Shown here in pieces: positions 26,633-35,596 of a DNA stretch of 64,000 nt. The notes beneath the pieces were generated by a model. That model did not search any database. It worked only from the letters and a program-made list of their open reading frames with translations, and was not told the DNA's origin. The first letter of the stretch is position 1, and the number at the start of each line of letters is the position of its first letter. Source of the DNA: Cupriavidus pauculus. Lineage in GTDB: Bacteria > Pseudomonadota > Gammaproteobacteria > Burkholderiales > Burkholderiaceae. Location: contig NZ_CP044066.1 of the NCBI RefSeq assembly GCF_008693385.1, forward strand, positions 1 through 64,000. The letters are read 5' to 3'. Made by a program: the position numbers and the translations under genes.

Positions 26633-27121
26633 ATGACACCCGAACAGGCACAAGCCATCCTCCACGAATACCGACTCCGTATGAGAGAGGCTGCCGTGGC
26701 ATGGAGGCGGGTCCATGCCGACGAACACAGCGCTTGGACTTTTGAGACCGTCAAACATCTGGCCTTCGTGAACGCCGCCGGATTGGCAGGTGCTGCAGCG
26801 CTATATGCAGCCCCCGATCTTGGTAAGAAGATCGTGGGCCCGTGCAGTGTGCCCATTGCCCTGCTGTTTGCGATTGGCCTCGTGATGGCGGTAATCGACA
26901 TGTACCTCAACTCGCTCGGTGCTCTCGCCAGACTCAAAGAGCTAGACAGTCGGCTAAAGATTTGGGACATCCAGCCTCTTCCTGGTCAGATTGAGGCGGC
27001 TGAGCTGCTGAAAGATATCGAGCGTGGCAGCATTTTCTTTCGGTTCGCCGGATATGCCGGCTGGTGCTCAGCATTCCTTTTTCTGGCTGGCGTATATCCG
27101 CTTGCCTTCCTTCGCTTCTAG
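26633..27121 (+). CDS. Membrane protein of unknown function
   Basis: 162 residues from ATG 26633 with AGGA upstream (MTPEQAQAILHEYRLRMRE). A soluble N-terminal helical part (1-40) precedes two hydrophobic segments (HLAFVNAAGLAGAAALYA, about 44-61; VPIALLFAIGLVMAVIDMYL, about 75-95). A cytoplasmic loop (RLKELDSRLKIWDIQPLPG) and a last membrane span near the C-terminus (about 138-160) follow. No enzymatic motif. Isolated from its neighbours. Confidence 0.72.
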   Translation: MTPEQAQAILHEYRLRMREAAVAWRRVHADEHSAWTFETVKHLAFVNAAGLAGAAALYAAPDLGKKIVGPCSVPIALLFAIGLVMAVIDMYLNSLGALARLKELDSRLKIWDIQPLPGQIEAAELLKDIERGSIFFRFAGYAGWCSAFLFLAGVYPLAFLRF

Positions 27122-27281
27122 TCAGCTCTACGGGGATGGCCAGGCCTCCACCGTCTTCCGATGCTTGGCGGCGCACTCTCCAAGCGCCCTCAATATGTCC
27201 CCCATTACCCGTTCCTGCCAGATGTCATAGTCGCGCTCGGCCGGCGGGTCCGATGGTCACCGGCACGGCGCGGCAAGCGCG

Positions 27282-27527
27282 TTATCGAGCGCCGGCGGCT
27301 TGCTTTGCTGCCTCGTAGGCGTCGGTGAGCTTGCGCACCCGCAGGTCATCAGGGCGGCAATCAGGAGGCAGTGGCTTCTTCGCATTTCGGAATTCCTTCA
27401 CGGCGGCGTCCACCTCGGCGCCGAGGGTGGTCTGCGCGACGCTGAACTCGTCAGCCTTCGCGCGGATCGTCGCGCCAGCATGCTGCAGATCCTCGAGCGA
27501 CCACTGCGCCGACGTAGGCTCGAACAT
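27282..27527 (-). CDS. Small hypothetical protein
   Basis: 81 residues (MFEPTSAQWSLEDLQHAGA). Mainly helical, with a central DEFSVAQTTLGAEVDAAVKE and LTDAYEAAKQAAGAR at the end. No recognised family. The upstream minus-strand frame (27541-27723) ends 14 bases before this start but is Arg-rich and unconvincing. The composition fits an accessory or phage-like small gene. Confidence 0.45.
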   Translation of the reverse strand: MFEPTSAQWSLEDLQHAGATIRAKADEFSVAQTTLGAEVDAAVKEFRNAKKPLPPDCRPDDLRVRKLTDAYEAAKQAAGAR

Positions 27528-27770
27528 CAGCGGCGCGGCGCTAGGCCATCGCCTCGCGATAAAGCTGCCGCCGCCGAGCAGCCGCAGCGACCTCCGCCTG
27601 CCTCGCGTTTCGGCCGCGCGCTGCTGCTGTGCTTGCCGCTCGGCTTCGCGAGCACCTTGGTGTGCCGCAAAACACCCGAGACCGATAAGCCACGCCGGAG
27701 GCCTCCTGAGCTAGCTCTCGCACGGAGCTGGATTTTGGTCCATCGCGAATCTGCGAATTGATCCCACGCC

Positions 27771-28700
27771 TTACCGCTTAGTAAGCAACTCTGTGACGGA
27801 ATTTGGACTCATTCCTCCGACGAAATAGGCGCCGGTCGGTCCGCTTAGGCCCAAATCCCCAGTGGGCCCCGTTGCGCCCGCCGCACCCGGAGACCCATTT
27901 CGACCATCATCCCTGCAATAAGGTCTTGCGTCGGTACCGCGTCTGCCGCCTGGCCCCCCGTAGCCAGGGTCACCGCCATTGCCGGGGGGGGGGGACCTGC
28001 GGCTCCCCCCGCAATCTCCACCTTAAGTAGGCGCGAAGCGGCCGCCATGTTGTCCTCGCTGGTAAAGAGAGTAAAGGTACCGCCGCGGCCGCCTGATCCA
28101 CTTGGCCCCCCCTTTGCCGCCATTGCCGCCGGCCCCTCCGGGCCCACCGTCTCCGGCGCCTCTAGTGCAGTTCACAGCGTTCTGACTGGCGGGTGTGCCG
28201 TATCCGCCGCCGCCGCCTCTGCCGCCGGCTTGCCCTTTGCCTCCTGGTCCTCCATCTTGTCCTTTTGGTCAACCAGGAGGGGACCTTTAATGGAAAGGGC
28301 GGTAAGCGTCAAGGAGGGAGCATCACGCCCGGGCTGACCGGGATTCCCGAGTTTTCCGTCTTCTCCGCGCCCCTCTGCTACGGATTCTTCCGCTCCGTGG
28401 TCCGGCCCGGCACCGGCGCTTCCTGAGTCAGGCGGCGAAGGTGCTGCGCCGCGACTGATTCGGCACTACAGCCTTTCCGCGCGATAAGCCTGCCAGTAGG
28501 CGTGAGACTGCACGGCCGTGCCGGGAGAGTTTGCGAAACGATGAAGAGGCGCACCTGGCCGATGTTCCCGACCGTGACGATTACGTGGCGATGCTCAGGG
28601 CCCGGCGCCGATGGTGGCGGCAAGATCGCCATGCCTTGCGCGACGATGTCCCCGGGCACCTGAGCCAATATGCCGTTGTCGGTATCGGGTTCGCGCTGCG
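27771..28700 (-). pseudogene. Collagen-like Gly-Xaa-Yaa protein, broken by frameshifts at homopolymers
   Basis: Piecing minus-strand frames together gives a Gly-rich protein: ILAQVPGDIVAQGMAILPPP and TGRLIARKGCSAESVAAQHL at the front, then GEDGKLGNPGQPGRDAP, DGGPGGKGQAGGRGGGGGYG, GDGGPGGAGGNGGKGG, a non-collagen insert TFTLFTSEDNMAAASRLLK, GNGGDPGYGGPGGRRGTD, GSPGAAGATGPTGDLGLSG, and a normal C-terminus GGMSPNSVTELLTKR ending at 27771. Shifts occur near 28400, near 28285, at a 7-base C run (28106-28112 on plus) and at an 11-base run (27984-27994). An in-frame stop also lies near 28700. Bacterial collagen-like proteins are usually exported surface fibres. Confidence 0.75.
27984..27994. repeat. 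Homopolymer of 11 G (C on the coding strand)
   Basis: It lies inside the collagen-like gene. The frame on the left of the tract (GNGGDPGYGG) and on the right (IAGGAAGP) would be joined by 9 or 12 bases but not by 11. Long G/C tracts of this kind are classic slipped-strand contingency sites, and also classic sequencing-error sites. Confidence 0.7.
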
Positions 28701-28968
28701 GTTGCCCCGACGACGCCTAGCAGCCTTGCGCCAGTTTGCTGTTGCCCATGATGCACACCACGTTACTGTATGGGCGCACAAGTATATCCGTGTCCAATAA
28801 GTGCCTGCGTGCGACCCGGAAAGCCAGACCCTACCGATGCCTTTTGCGTGCGCAGTTTCCTGGACGGGAAAGAAGCAAACCATTGCGCCACAAGGCTATT
28901 CGGGCCGCGCATGGCCCTGCATGCACTACACTTGTCGGTTGCAAGCTATAAAATTACGCTGCGGCAGT

Positions 28969-29781
28969 TCAGATCCTGACGGCAACTATCTCTAGGTGGC
29001 GCGACATCTCGCGCAAGACTTCGATGCCTCGGTCCGTCAACGTGTCCCCCCTCATATCGACTAATCCCGCAGCCTTCAGACCAGTGACAACTCCGCCGTT
29101 GACCTGGTCGGATCCTCTGGCGCGCGTCCAAATCCCTGGGGCAGGTTCCGAGTCTATGTCGATTCCCCGATTCGCATAGAGTACGTACGACATCATATAG
29201 ACCGAGCCAATGCTGACTCCGATAGCACGGGCGAGGTGACGAAGTTCGTCTTCGAGAGTGCGACCTGAGCGGACGGACCAATCGTAGTGCTGGCGTCCGA
29301 ATTCCTCTCCGTTGCATCGGGCGTCTACAACCGAGAGATCTAGCAAATCTAGAAGTCCCTCGCCGAAGGCGACAGTGTCGCTTTTTACGGTAATGTCTAG
29401 CGTCCCCCTCGCGCCACCGCTCGCAAACTGAGCATTCATATCCAACGCGCCGTCGTGTAGGAGGCCGTTACGATAGTATTTGTACAGGAGCCACGCCACA
29501 TCCCGTTGCTCTCCCTTCCAGGCAACGCTGACGCCGCTCTCACCGACCGTTCCACGATTCCGTCGCAAAAAAAGTATGTCGTTCAGTCGCCCGCCAATGA
29601 AAAGGCGGAAGGCTTCGCCGTCCCCCATTGTCTTCGTAGGTTCGGCGACGGAGGGGCTTTTGAGAGGAAAGCGTCGTCGTGACGACGCCGCAACGGCGAT
29701 CATATACATCGCAAGAGATGCAACCGGTCTACCCGCTGCCCTAAGAAATCTTGCATCATCGACACGATCTGCAATGGTCAT
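28969..29781 (-). CDS. HEPN-motif protein, candidate defence ribonuclease
   Basis: 270-residue protein of unknown family. LLYKYYRNGLLHDGAL contains an Rx4H signature (R104, H109) in a helical context, the catalytic motif of HEPN RNases in abortive-infection and toxin systems. The C-terminal part (VNGGVVTGLKAAGLVDMRGD, LTDRGIEVLREM) looks like a winged helix. The position at the left edge of the island with a second HEPN protein, putAbiC and Wadjet supports a defence role. The HEPN call rests on the motif and context only. The ATG at 29781 is the only plausible start. Confidence 0.7.
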   Translation of the reverse strand: MTIADRVDDARFLRAAGRPVASLAMYMIAVAASSRRRFPLKSPSVAEPTKTMGDGEAFRLFIGGRLNDILFLRRNRGTVGESGVSVAWKGEQRDVAWLLYKYYRNGLLHDGALDMNAQFASGGARGTLDITVKSDTVAFGEGLLDLLDLSVVDARCNGEEFGRQHYDWSVRSGRTLEDELRHLARAIGVSIGSVYMMSYVLYANRGIDIDSEPAPGIWTRARGSDQVNGGVVTGLKAAGLVDMRGDTLTDRGIEVLREMSRHLEIVAVRI

Positions 29782-30003
29782 GAGTTTCTTGTCCTGCCTA
29801 AGACTGTTTGCGGTGAGACAACTGAGATTGGATTGCGAGTCCCATCGAGAGGTCTTGCAGCGGCCGATGCGGAGATTTGTCCCGCGATTGGGGCGGCCTG
29901 CTCATGTCAGTGTACTCAACAAAAAAAGGGGCGCCGCGAGACGGCCGGCGCCAAAGACTTCAGGGACGAAGCGAGGCGAGTATCGCGCGAGGGGACGTGG
30001 GAT

Positions 30004-31272
30004 TCAATTCGAATCTGACGACGCAGAGTCCCGGGCGCCGAGCACCAGATCATCCCAATTAAAGTCTTTGGCCAAGATAACTGCTTGTATCGCATCTGCG
30101 CACAAGGCAATGCCGAGATCAAGCATGTCTATCACCTTCTTGAAGTCGCTAGGCTTCTTGGGGTTCGCCACGACGCCTGTATGTACTGCATTCGATCGAA
30201 ACTGATAAATACTCTTTAGTTGGGAAACTATCTCTCGACGCTCTTCCAGCGTGCGGCCAAGAAGCCATGCGCCACGCATCCGGAGTTGAAAGCCTAGCTG
30301 GGCCGGATCGGTCTTTCCTGAAAGGAACAGGGCTTCTAGGGCGATGCCTAAGTCGATTGCTCGATTCACAGGGCTCCGGTGGCGAATCGCCTCGTTTAAA
30401 CGGTGTAGTGGAACATCTAATTCTGCTCTTCTCTCTTGTGGCAGCGTGAAGTAGGCTTCAAAAGTGGGCCGCTTTGCAAGTAGGTCGTCGCGTGTGACAA
30501 CGGTTGTTGAGCTCACGCGAGTCTCCTCGATAGCAGAAGACCATGCGTGGCCGATGTGCCCCTTCAACAGGCTCTCGTCGACAAGCTCTGTGTAAGCTCG
30601 CCAGACAATAGGTGAAGAAGGTCCAACGATAGTGAGTAGAGTTGCAACTCGTTGAAGGAAAGTCAGTTCCTCTACTTCTTCGGGCGAGAGAGGCTTGACG
30701 TTATCGGCTGAAGGCGAGAACCTCGGTCTTGGCGAGGCGAAGCGATACAAGGCGGCCTTGGGGATTCGAGGTGCCTCTCGCAGATTGGCCGGTGCCCGCA
30801 TGTTAAACATGAACGCATCCTCGTCAGACTGGGCAGTTGCCACAAGCTCTCCCAGATTTGATTCGGGAACATCCGCGGGCGGCGCGATAAATACGCCGGG
30901 TAGTAGTTCGGTAGTTTCCGTGACCTCTATACCTCCCAGCAGACAGACTTCGATGCAGTCACTCGCGCATGGCGATAGAAATGCGTAGAGATCATCTATA
31001 GCTTGACTTGGTCCCTTCGTGAGTGCGCGCGCAATGATGGCCTGACCATACTGATGGGTGTCTATCATATGGTGCGACATTCCTCGATTGAACAGCATCG
31101 ATCTTGTCTGCGCGATCTCCGGAATCTCGGCAAGTGCGTTCAGAACGGTTTCGGGGCAATGGTGGTAGGACGGGAAACCGGGAAACATGGCGACAGCAGG
31201 CTCAGTGCTTTCGGCTATAGCGGCTTCCAGCAACCGCAGCAGCTTTTCTCGATATAGGTCCTTGGTCGTCAT
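30004..31272 (-). CDS. Large HEPN-domain protein (Apea-like), candidate anti-phage factor
   Basis: 422 residues from ATG 31272 (MTTKDLYREKLLRLLEAAIA); the longer open frame to 31371 overlaps a lipoprotein remnant and is rejected. The C-terminal third has RAIDLGIALEALFLSG followed by SIYQFRSNAVHTGVV with R359 and H364 forming the Rx4H HEPN motif, the arrangement of Apea-like HEPN domains. The N-terminal 250 residues are unlike anything I recognise and may sense a phage or nucleic acid. HEPN RNases of this type block translation by RNA cleavage after infection. Same strand as the HEPN gene at 28969 but separated by about 220 bp. Confidence 0.78.
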   Translation of the reverse strand: MTTKDLYREKLLRLLEAAIAESTEPAVAMFPGFPSYHHCPETVLNALAEIPEIAQTRSMLFNRGMSHHMIDTHQYGQAIIARALTKGPSQAIDDLYAFLSPCASDCIEVCLLGGIEVTETTELLPGVFIAPPADVPESNLGELVATAQSDEDAFMFNMRAPANLREAPRIPKAALYRFASPRPRFSPSADNVKPLSPEEVEELTFLQRVATLLTIVGPSSPIVWRAYTELVDESLLKGHIGHAWSSAIEETRVSSTTVVTRDDLLAKRPTFEAYFTLPQERRAELDVPLHRLNEAIRHRSPVNRAIDLGIALEALFLSGKTDPAQLGFQLRMRGAWLLGRTLEERREIVSQLKSIYQFRSNAVHTGVVANPKKPSDFKKVIDMLDLGIALCADAIQAVILAKDFNWDDLVLGARDSASSDSN

Positions 31273-31309
31273 TGCTAAGTCCGCCGTGGGTGGGAGTAAA
31301 TTGCGTTCA

Positions 31310-31476
31310 GCTGGTACCAATCTGCTTTCGAAAGCGGTTGAGCGCTTGGATTTACAACTCGCATCCTCCATTCTCCTCGTACTGAGTCACCTGGATTCGC
31401 TCATCGTTACCGATCTGCAGCGTGATCGAGCAACTATATTCCACGGGGACATATTCCGTGCTGTAGGTCGCCGCGG
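31310..31476 (-). pseudogene. C-terminal remnant of a lipoprotein paralogous to 24856-25296
   Basis: The minus-strand sequence TYSTEYVPVEYSCSITLQIG, then NDERIQVTQYEENGGCEL, stop, and on to IQALNRFRKQIG, parallels the C-terminus of the 24856 lipoprotein (TYSTSYVPVNYNCSVTMEVD ... LNRFRKQIG). The stop after GGCEL and the loss of the N-terminus at an IS21-type end (31484) show it is dead. Confidence 0.8.
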
Positions 31477-31483
31477 TGTTGAG

Positions 31484-31538
31484 TTGCACCCGATCCTGAC
31501 CCACTAGGGCCTGTAATTTGCATCGAATGTTGACCCAC
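31484..31538 (+). repeat. Two tandem IS21-type terminal repeats
   Basis: TTGCACCCGATCCTGACCC (31484-31502) and TTGCATCGAATGTTGACCC (31518-31536), both followed by AC and in direct orientation, form the left end of an IS21-family element whose istA starts at 31581. The insertion cut off the lipoprotein remnant on the left. Confidence 0.75.
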
Positions 31539-31580
31539 GTATAGAACACTGTCCTGCTCGGCAACGCGCAGGAGTTCGGA

Positions 31581-31778
31581 GTGATCGACGTGGCCATACT
31601 GAGCATCATTCGACGCTGGCACCTGCGCGACCGGATCCCGCTTCGCGAGATCGCCAGGCGCTTGGGTATCTCCCGCAACATCGAGCGGCGCTATCTGCAT
31701 GCCGATGTCACGGTACGCGCCTATCCACCTCGGCACAGTCCGAGCAAGCACGACGGCCATGCCCCAAGCTCGCTGCGT
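31581..31778 (+). pseudogene. istA: istA remnant (IS21 transposase N-terminus)
   Basis: From GTG 31581 the frame reads VIDVAILSIIRRWHLRDR then IPLREIARRLGISRN, the N-terminal helix-turn-helix of IS21-family IstA, and PPRHSPSKHDG further on. It is cut off at 31779 by the end of an IS3-family fragment after about 65 residues; a full IstA has about 500. Confidence 0.88.
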
Positions 31779-31843
31779 TGACCTGCCCCCGGTCTTAGTA
31801 CGGCATGCGATTAGAGTCCGGGGTTAAAAACGCTGCCTTCCCC
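31779..31843 (-). mobile_element. Solo right end of an IS3-family element, inverted
   Basis: The first 65 bases after the istA break (TGACCTGCCCCCGGTCTTAG onwards) are the near-identical inverted copy of the right end at 32173-32237. It is therefore a detached right-end fragment lying next to a separate deleted element. Confidence 0.75.
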
Positions 31844-31849
31844 TGAGCT

Positions 31850-32237
31850 TGACCTGCTCCCCGTGTTTAGTACCGTGACGATGTAGAGTCCGTTCCCAGG
31901 AGGAGCGGTCATGAAGAAGCGATTCACCGAAGAACAGATTATCGGCGTGCTGAAGGAAGCCGAAGCGGGCCTGAGGCCCGCGGAGCTTTGCCGCAAACAC
32001 GGCATCTCGGAGGCCACCTACTCAACGGTCGGTTCCGCGACGAATGCCTGAACGAACACTGGTTTGTTTCGATGCGTCATGCCAAGACGCTGATTGAAGA
32101 TTGGCGCAATGAGTACAACACCGAGCGGCCTCATAGCTCGCTCGGCCACCTAACCTCTGCGCAATTCGCTCAGGGGAAGGCAGCGTTTTTTACCCCGGAC
32201 TCTAGTTGCGTTTCGTACTAAACCCCGGGGCAGGTCA
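31850..32237 (+). mobile_element. Internally deleted IS3-family element (388 bp)
   Basis: It begins TGACCTGCTCCCCGTGTTTA and ends with the inverted GTACTAAACCCCGGGGCAGG-TCA. Inside, the orfA start (ATG 31911 after AGGAGGAGCGGTC; MKKRFTEEQIIGVLKEAEAG) runs to HGISEATY and is then fused to the C-terminal tail of orfB (NGRFRDECLNEHWF, WRNEYNTERPHSSLGHLT). Almost all of the DDE domain is missing. It would be non-autonomous but retains both ends. IS407-like group of IS3, by orfA sequence. Confidence 0.87.
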
Positions 32238-32356
32238 TATCTTGCCCAACGGCTTGTGATGCGCCCGGCGGACTTGCCGGCTTTAGAGGCTACTACCGAC
32301 CCTTGACGATAGTTTAAAGTTGTTCCCTGATTGGCCGAGTTAGGTCAAAAGTGACA

Positions 32357-33361
32357 TTATCTATATTGTTTTCGAGCTATATCTGAGCTGAAGGCGCTGG
32401 CCGCTATACCGGAGATGACTGGGTCAGCCCGAATCAGAATCAGAATACCGTCGGCCTCAGTTCCAAGATTATCGAAAAGCGCATATTTGTTGGCATATTC
32501 GATAAATGGCTCGCCCCGCTGAGTCATGCAGTTGTAAACAAGAAAAACGAGCTCTATCCAAGAAAGTTGAGCTCTAATGATTGCGATGTACTGCCACTTT
32601 TCTTCTCGACTAATTATCTTCGGGTCAGATTCGTCGACCCATTTGATTAGTCGGAACAGGGTACGAAACATTCCATCGAGCTGATATCGATGTCTGTCAA
32701 ATACCGTCTCGTACCCATCCCGTGCCATATTTATTGCTGTTTCCCGTTGATCTTTTGACCAGTTGGAGAAAAATAGTGGGTCTTGCGGGGTGGAAAGACT
32801 ACTCCTATGTCGGCGTTGAAAAGTCGGCAACTTTTTCCCTGACTTTGAATCCTTCAGGATAACTCGCGCTGCGGTAAAGGAGCCGACGTGCATGCGTTTG
32901 AGTGCATGTCGGCCGATATATATTTTTTCCGGGGCCTCGGCATTTTCATTGCTGATGGTTAGCTGAATACTATCCAAGAGCTTATGGTATGAATTCAGCC
33001 AAGAGAAAAAACTGTTTTCGAATCCCTGTTTTGCTAAGGCTTTGTTCGAGATTCGCAGCTCGCGTAGTGATGCCTGCAACTCGCGCCGTTGAAGCTTAAC
33101 TGTGACAAGCACTAAGTAAACGGTTGCTAAGCCAACTACCGGGTTGATTGTGCCACCGATAAAATCACCAAACTGCCCCCATGCTTCACCTTTCTCAGAA
33201 AATGGGAGACTAATAAAATTTAAGGCGTACGCGGCTACGACACTAATGGCGATGTATATGACGATTCGAAAGACTTCCGCCGCGGATTTGAGATCGTTCG
33301 ATCCATCCTCATCGTCCATCTCCGACAAAGTTGGAGCTCCGAATTCTCGGTCATTTTTCAT
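32357..33361 (-). CDS. putAbiC-type membrane abortive-infection protein
   Basis: 334 residues. Two membrane segments near the N-terminus (about 31-52 and 70-90) flank WGQFGDFIGGTINPVVGLAT, the hallmark of the putative phage abortive infection protein family (putAbiC). A long soluble C-terminal part follows (FENSFFSWLNSYHKLLDSIQ ... YALFDNLGTEADGILILI). Family members occur in defence islands and are thought to cause growth arrest on infection, but the mechanism is unknown. The gene is visibly more AT-rich than neighbouring genes, indicating recent acquisition. It lies between IS remnants and the Wadjet operon. Confidence 0.85.
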   Translation of the reverse strand: MKNDREFGAPTLSEMDDEDGSNDLKSAAEVFRIVIYIAISVVAAYALNFISLPFSEKGEAWGQFGDFIGGTINPVVGLATVYLVLVTVKLQRRELQASLRELRISNKALAKQGFENSFFSWLNSYHKLLDSIQLTISNENAEAPEKIYIGRHALKRMHVGSFTAARVILKDSKSGKKLPTFQRRHRSSLSTPQDPLFFSNWSKDQRETAINMARDGYETVFDRHRYQLDGMFRTLFRLIKWVDESDPKIISREEKWQYIAIIRAQLSWIELVFLVYNCMTQRGEPFIEYANKYALFDNLGTEADGILILIRADPVISGIAASAFSSDIARKQYR

Positions 33362-34093
33362 GTCGAGTATTTATGATTGAGTCGAGGCGAGAATATTGAC
33401 CGATGGTGAAGGCTCATACCCCGCTGAAGAGGGGGTGTACGGCTGATGCAAAGATTCTATTTCGGCGAGTGGTTGAATTAACCCACTATGCCAAAAAAAG
33501 CACGCGGCATATCATTCAACGGCTTGAGCGTCCGGACACCGCGTCACTATGGTCATGAGTTCTGCTACTGCTAGTCTTGCACCGCCTTCGCATACTACTG
33601 TTCCGACGAGAATGTGTCAGAACCCCCATTTCTACCAACGCCAGTCCACTTTGGGTCGGACTAGCTGCGGCTGATTGTTAACGTCTTTCGGCCGCTGGGG
33701 AAGGTGAAGCGTAACGGCTGTTCATGGCCGACGTGAGCCGGCCGAGCTAAGGATCGCTAATGGAGAAGCGATTCAAGGGGGGGGGGTGACATGGAGAGTG
33801 TAGTCCGAAGGTTGAAATAACATTCCAAACTTCGCACCGCATTTAACATAAATTGCGTACTTTAGCCCGACGGGCACCGCAAACGGTCGGGGTTGGAGGT
33901 GGGTAGCCACACGATGCCGCCGGGAGTGAACTTGAGGGCTCTCTCAACTGTTGCGCTTTTACCGCGGGGGTATTGGTCCCCCCTTCGTGGGCTTGCCTCT
34001 ATCGGGAGTCGCCTAGATACTGCGCAGCACCGCGCTGCGGAAAACCAAGCGCGCAAACCATTCGATTTGTACGTCGTTTCCCTTGATACCGCG
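33362..34093. other. Upstream region of the Wadjet operon
   Basis: No separate gene recognised. It contains a 10-base G run at about 33776-33787 and an AT-rich patch at 33820-33865 that could hold the jetA promoter. The jetA frame is open from 33893, but its first 67 codons lack family character. Confidence 0.4.
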
Positions 34094-35593
34094 ATGGACT
34101 TTGATTGGAAGCAACGGACGAATCAGTATGTCCAAGCCAGGCGCCAGCATCCTGCCTGGCTGCTGCTCGCTGCGCGCAGCGCGCCTTTGGTGCTTAGCTG
34201 TCTTCAGACTCTTTTCGAAAAAGATCATGACGGCATTGCTATTGAAGAGGCAGAACTCGCGCTGGCCGCGATGCTTGAGGAGCATGCCAACGCAGAGGAG
34301 TTCGGAGTAGACCCCGAAGGGGACTTCGCGGGCCAAGCGCGGAAGGAATTGCGCGGCTGGATCCGACGCTCTCTCGTGATTGAGCGTGAAGGGCGAGTTT
34401 ACGCTACCGACGCCCTCGAGGAGGCACTCCGGTTTGTTGCGGCTCTCGGCGGTCGGCTTATGACATCGACGGCTTCCCGACTATCGATCGTGCAACGAGA
34501 GATTGAGAACCTCGAGTCGAGTCTTAACCCTGACCCCCGCACCAGAGAGAGATACCTTCAGCGCAAGATCCGGGACCTCGAGAGCGAGTTGCAAGACGTT
34601 CGTGCAGGCAATCTCAAGGTACTTAACCAGTCGGAGGCTGTTGAGGCGATCCGCGAAATTTATAGCCTCGCCACAAGCCTGCGTTCCGACTTCAGGCGGG
34701 TGGAGGACTCGTACCGAGAGGCGGACATGGCGCTGCGCCAATCCATTGTCAGCGAGCGCAGCCATCGTGGAGAGATTGTCGATAAGCTCCTCGATGGTCA
34801 TGACGAGTTGCTGGAGACCGCCGAGGGAAAGGTCTTTCGTGGCTTTCAGCAACAACTCGGCCGTACGGTAGAGTTGGATTTCATGAAGCATCGTCTGCGA
34901 TTGATTGTGAAACATCCAGCTACACGGTCTGCTCTGAATGCTCAACAGGAGAATGAACTCAGATGGCTCATCATTCGTCTGGTTGATGAATCTGCTGCTG
35001 TCATCCGTGCGCGGGCGCGCAGTGAGCGCGACGTCAAGGGTTTTCTCAGAACGGGCCTAGCCGCTGAACACCATCGCGTGGGAGATTTGCTTGGCGAAGT
35101 ATTCCAGCAGGCTTTGCTAGTCGACTGGAAGAGCGCGGCGGTACGGGGTGCAGATAGTCCTTTACCACCTGTTGGGTTGTCGCTAGGCGGATTGCCTGTG
35201 GTTGAACGCTTGCGCTTCAAAGTGTTTAGCGACGATGAGGGTGAGGCGCTCGAACTGAATGCCCAGCGTATGGACATAGCAGCGATTGACGACGAATTCT
35301 GGGATGCATTTGACGGACTTGACCGGCAAGCGCTCTGGGACAGCACGGTCGCATTGCTTTCCCAGCGCGGCGAGCGCTTGGCGATAAGTGAGTTGGCCTC
35401 ATCCCTGCCGCCGACACATGACCTTGAAACCATCGCACTCTGGCTAAGCATGGCCCGCCACGCCGATGCTCCGGTGGGGGTGAAGCGCGAGAGCGTCGAT
35501 GTCGAAGGGCATGATGGTCTGCTGCTTCGATTTGACGTGCCCATGATTGAACTCGGCATTGAGCATCTCCGCGACCTAGACATGGAGCTGTAG
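34094..35593 (+). CDS. jetA: Wadjet JetA (DUF3375, kleisin-like)
   Basis: 499 residues from ATG 34094 (MDFDWKQRTNQYVQARRQHP), chosen because DUF3375 proteins begin in this way; the frame is open back to 33893 but that part looks unrelated. It has an N-terminal winged-helix region with HPAWLLLAARSAPLVLSCL, a long coiled coil (about 170-260, REIENLESSLNPDPRTRERY) and a C-terminal winged-helix region (LPPTHDLETIALWLSMARHA). JetA is the MukF/kleisin-like subunit that bridges JetC heads in Wadjet, an SMC complex that cleaves small circular DNA. jetB begins 3 bases after its stop. Confidence 0.93.
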   Translation: MDFDWKQRTNQYVQARRQHPAWLLLAARSAPLVLSCLQTLFEKDHDGIAIEEAELALAAMLEEHANAEEFGVDPEGDFAGQARKELRGWIRRSLVIEREGRVYATDALEEALRFVAALGGRLMTSTASRLSIVQREIENLESSLNPDPRTRERYLQRKIRDLESELQDVRAGNLKVLNQSEAVEAIREIYSLATSLRSDFRRVEDSYREADMALRQSIVSERSHRGEIVDKLLDGHDELLETAEGKVFRGFQQQLGRTVELDFMKHRLRLIVKHPATRSALNAQQENELRWLIIRLVDESAAVIRARARSERDVKGFLRTGLAAEHHRVGDLLGEVFQQALLVDWKSAAVRGADSPLPPVGLSLGGLPVVERLRFKVFSDDEGEALELNAQRMDIAAIDDEFWDAFDGLDRQALWDSTVALLSQRGERLAISELASSLPPTHDLETIALWLSMARHADAPVGVKRESVDVEGHDGLLLRFDVPMIELGIEHLRDLDMEL

Positions 35594-35596
35594 CAG

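Noticed and set aside
28378..28668. A separate 96-codon gene
   Set aside because: Its residues continue into the collagen-like sequence in neighbouring frames, so it is the front part of that broken gene.
30004..31371. The longer start (ATG 31371) for the Apea-like HEPN protein
   Set aside because: It would overlap the lipoprotein remnant and adds residues without family character; ATG 31272 fits better.
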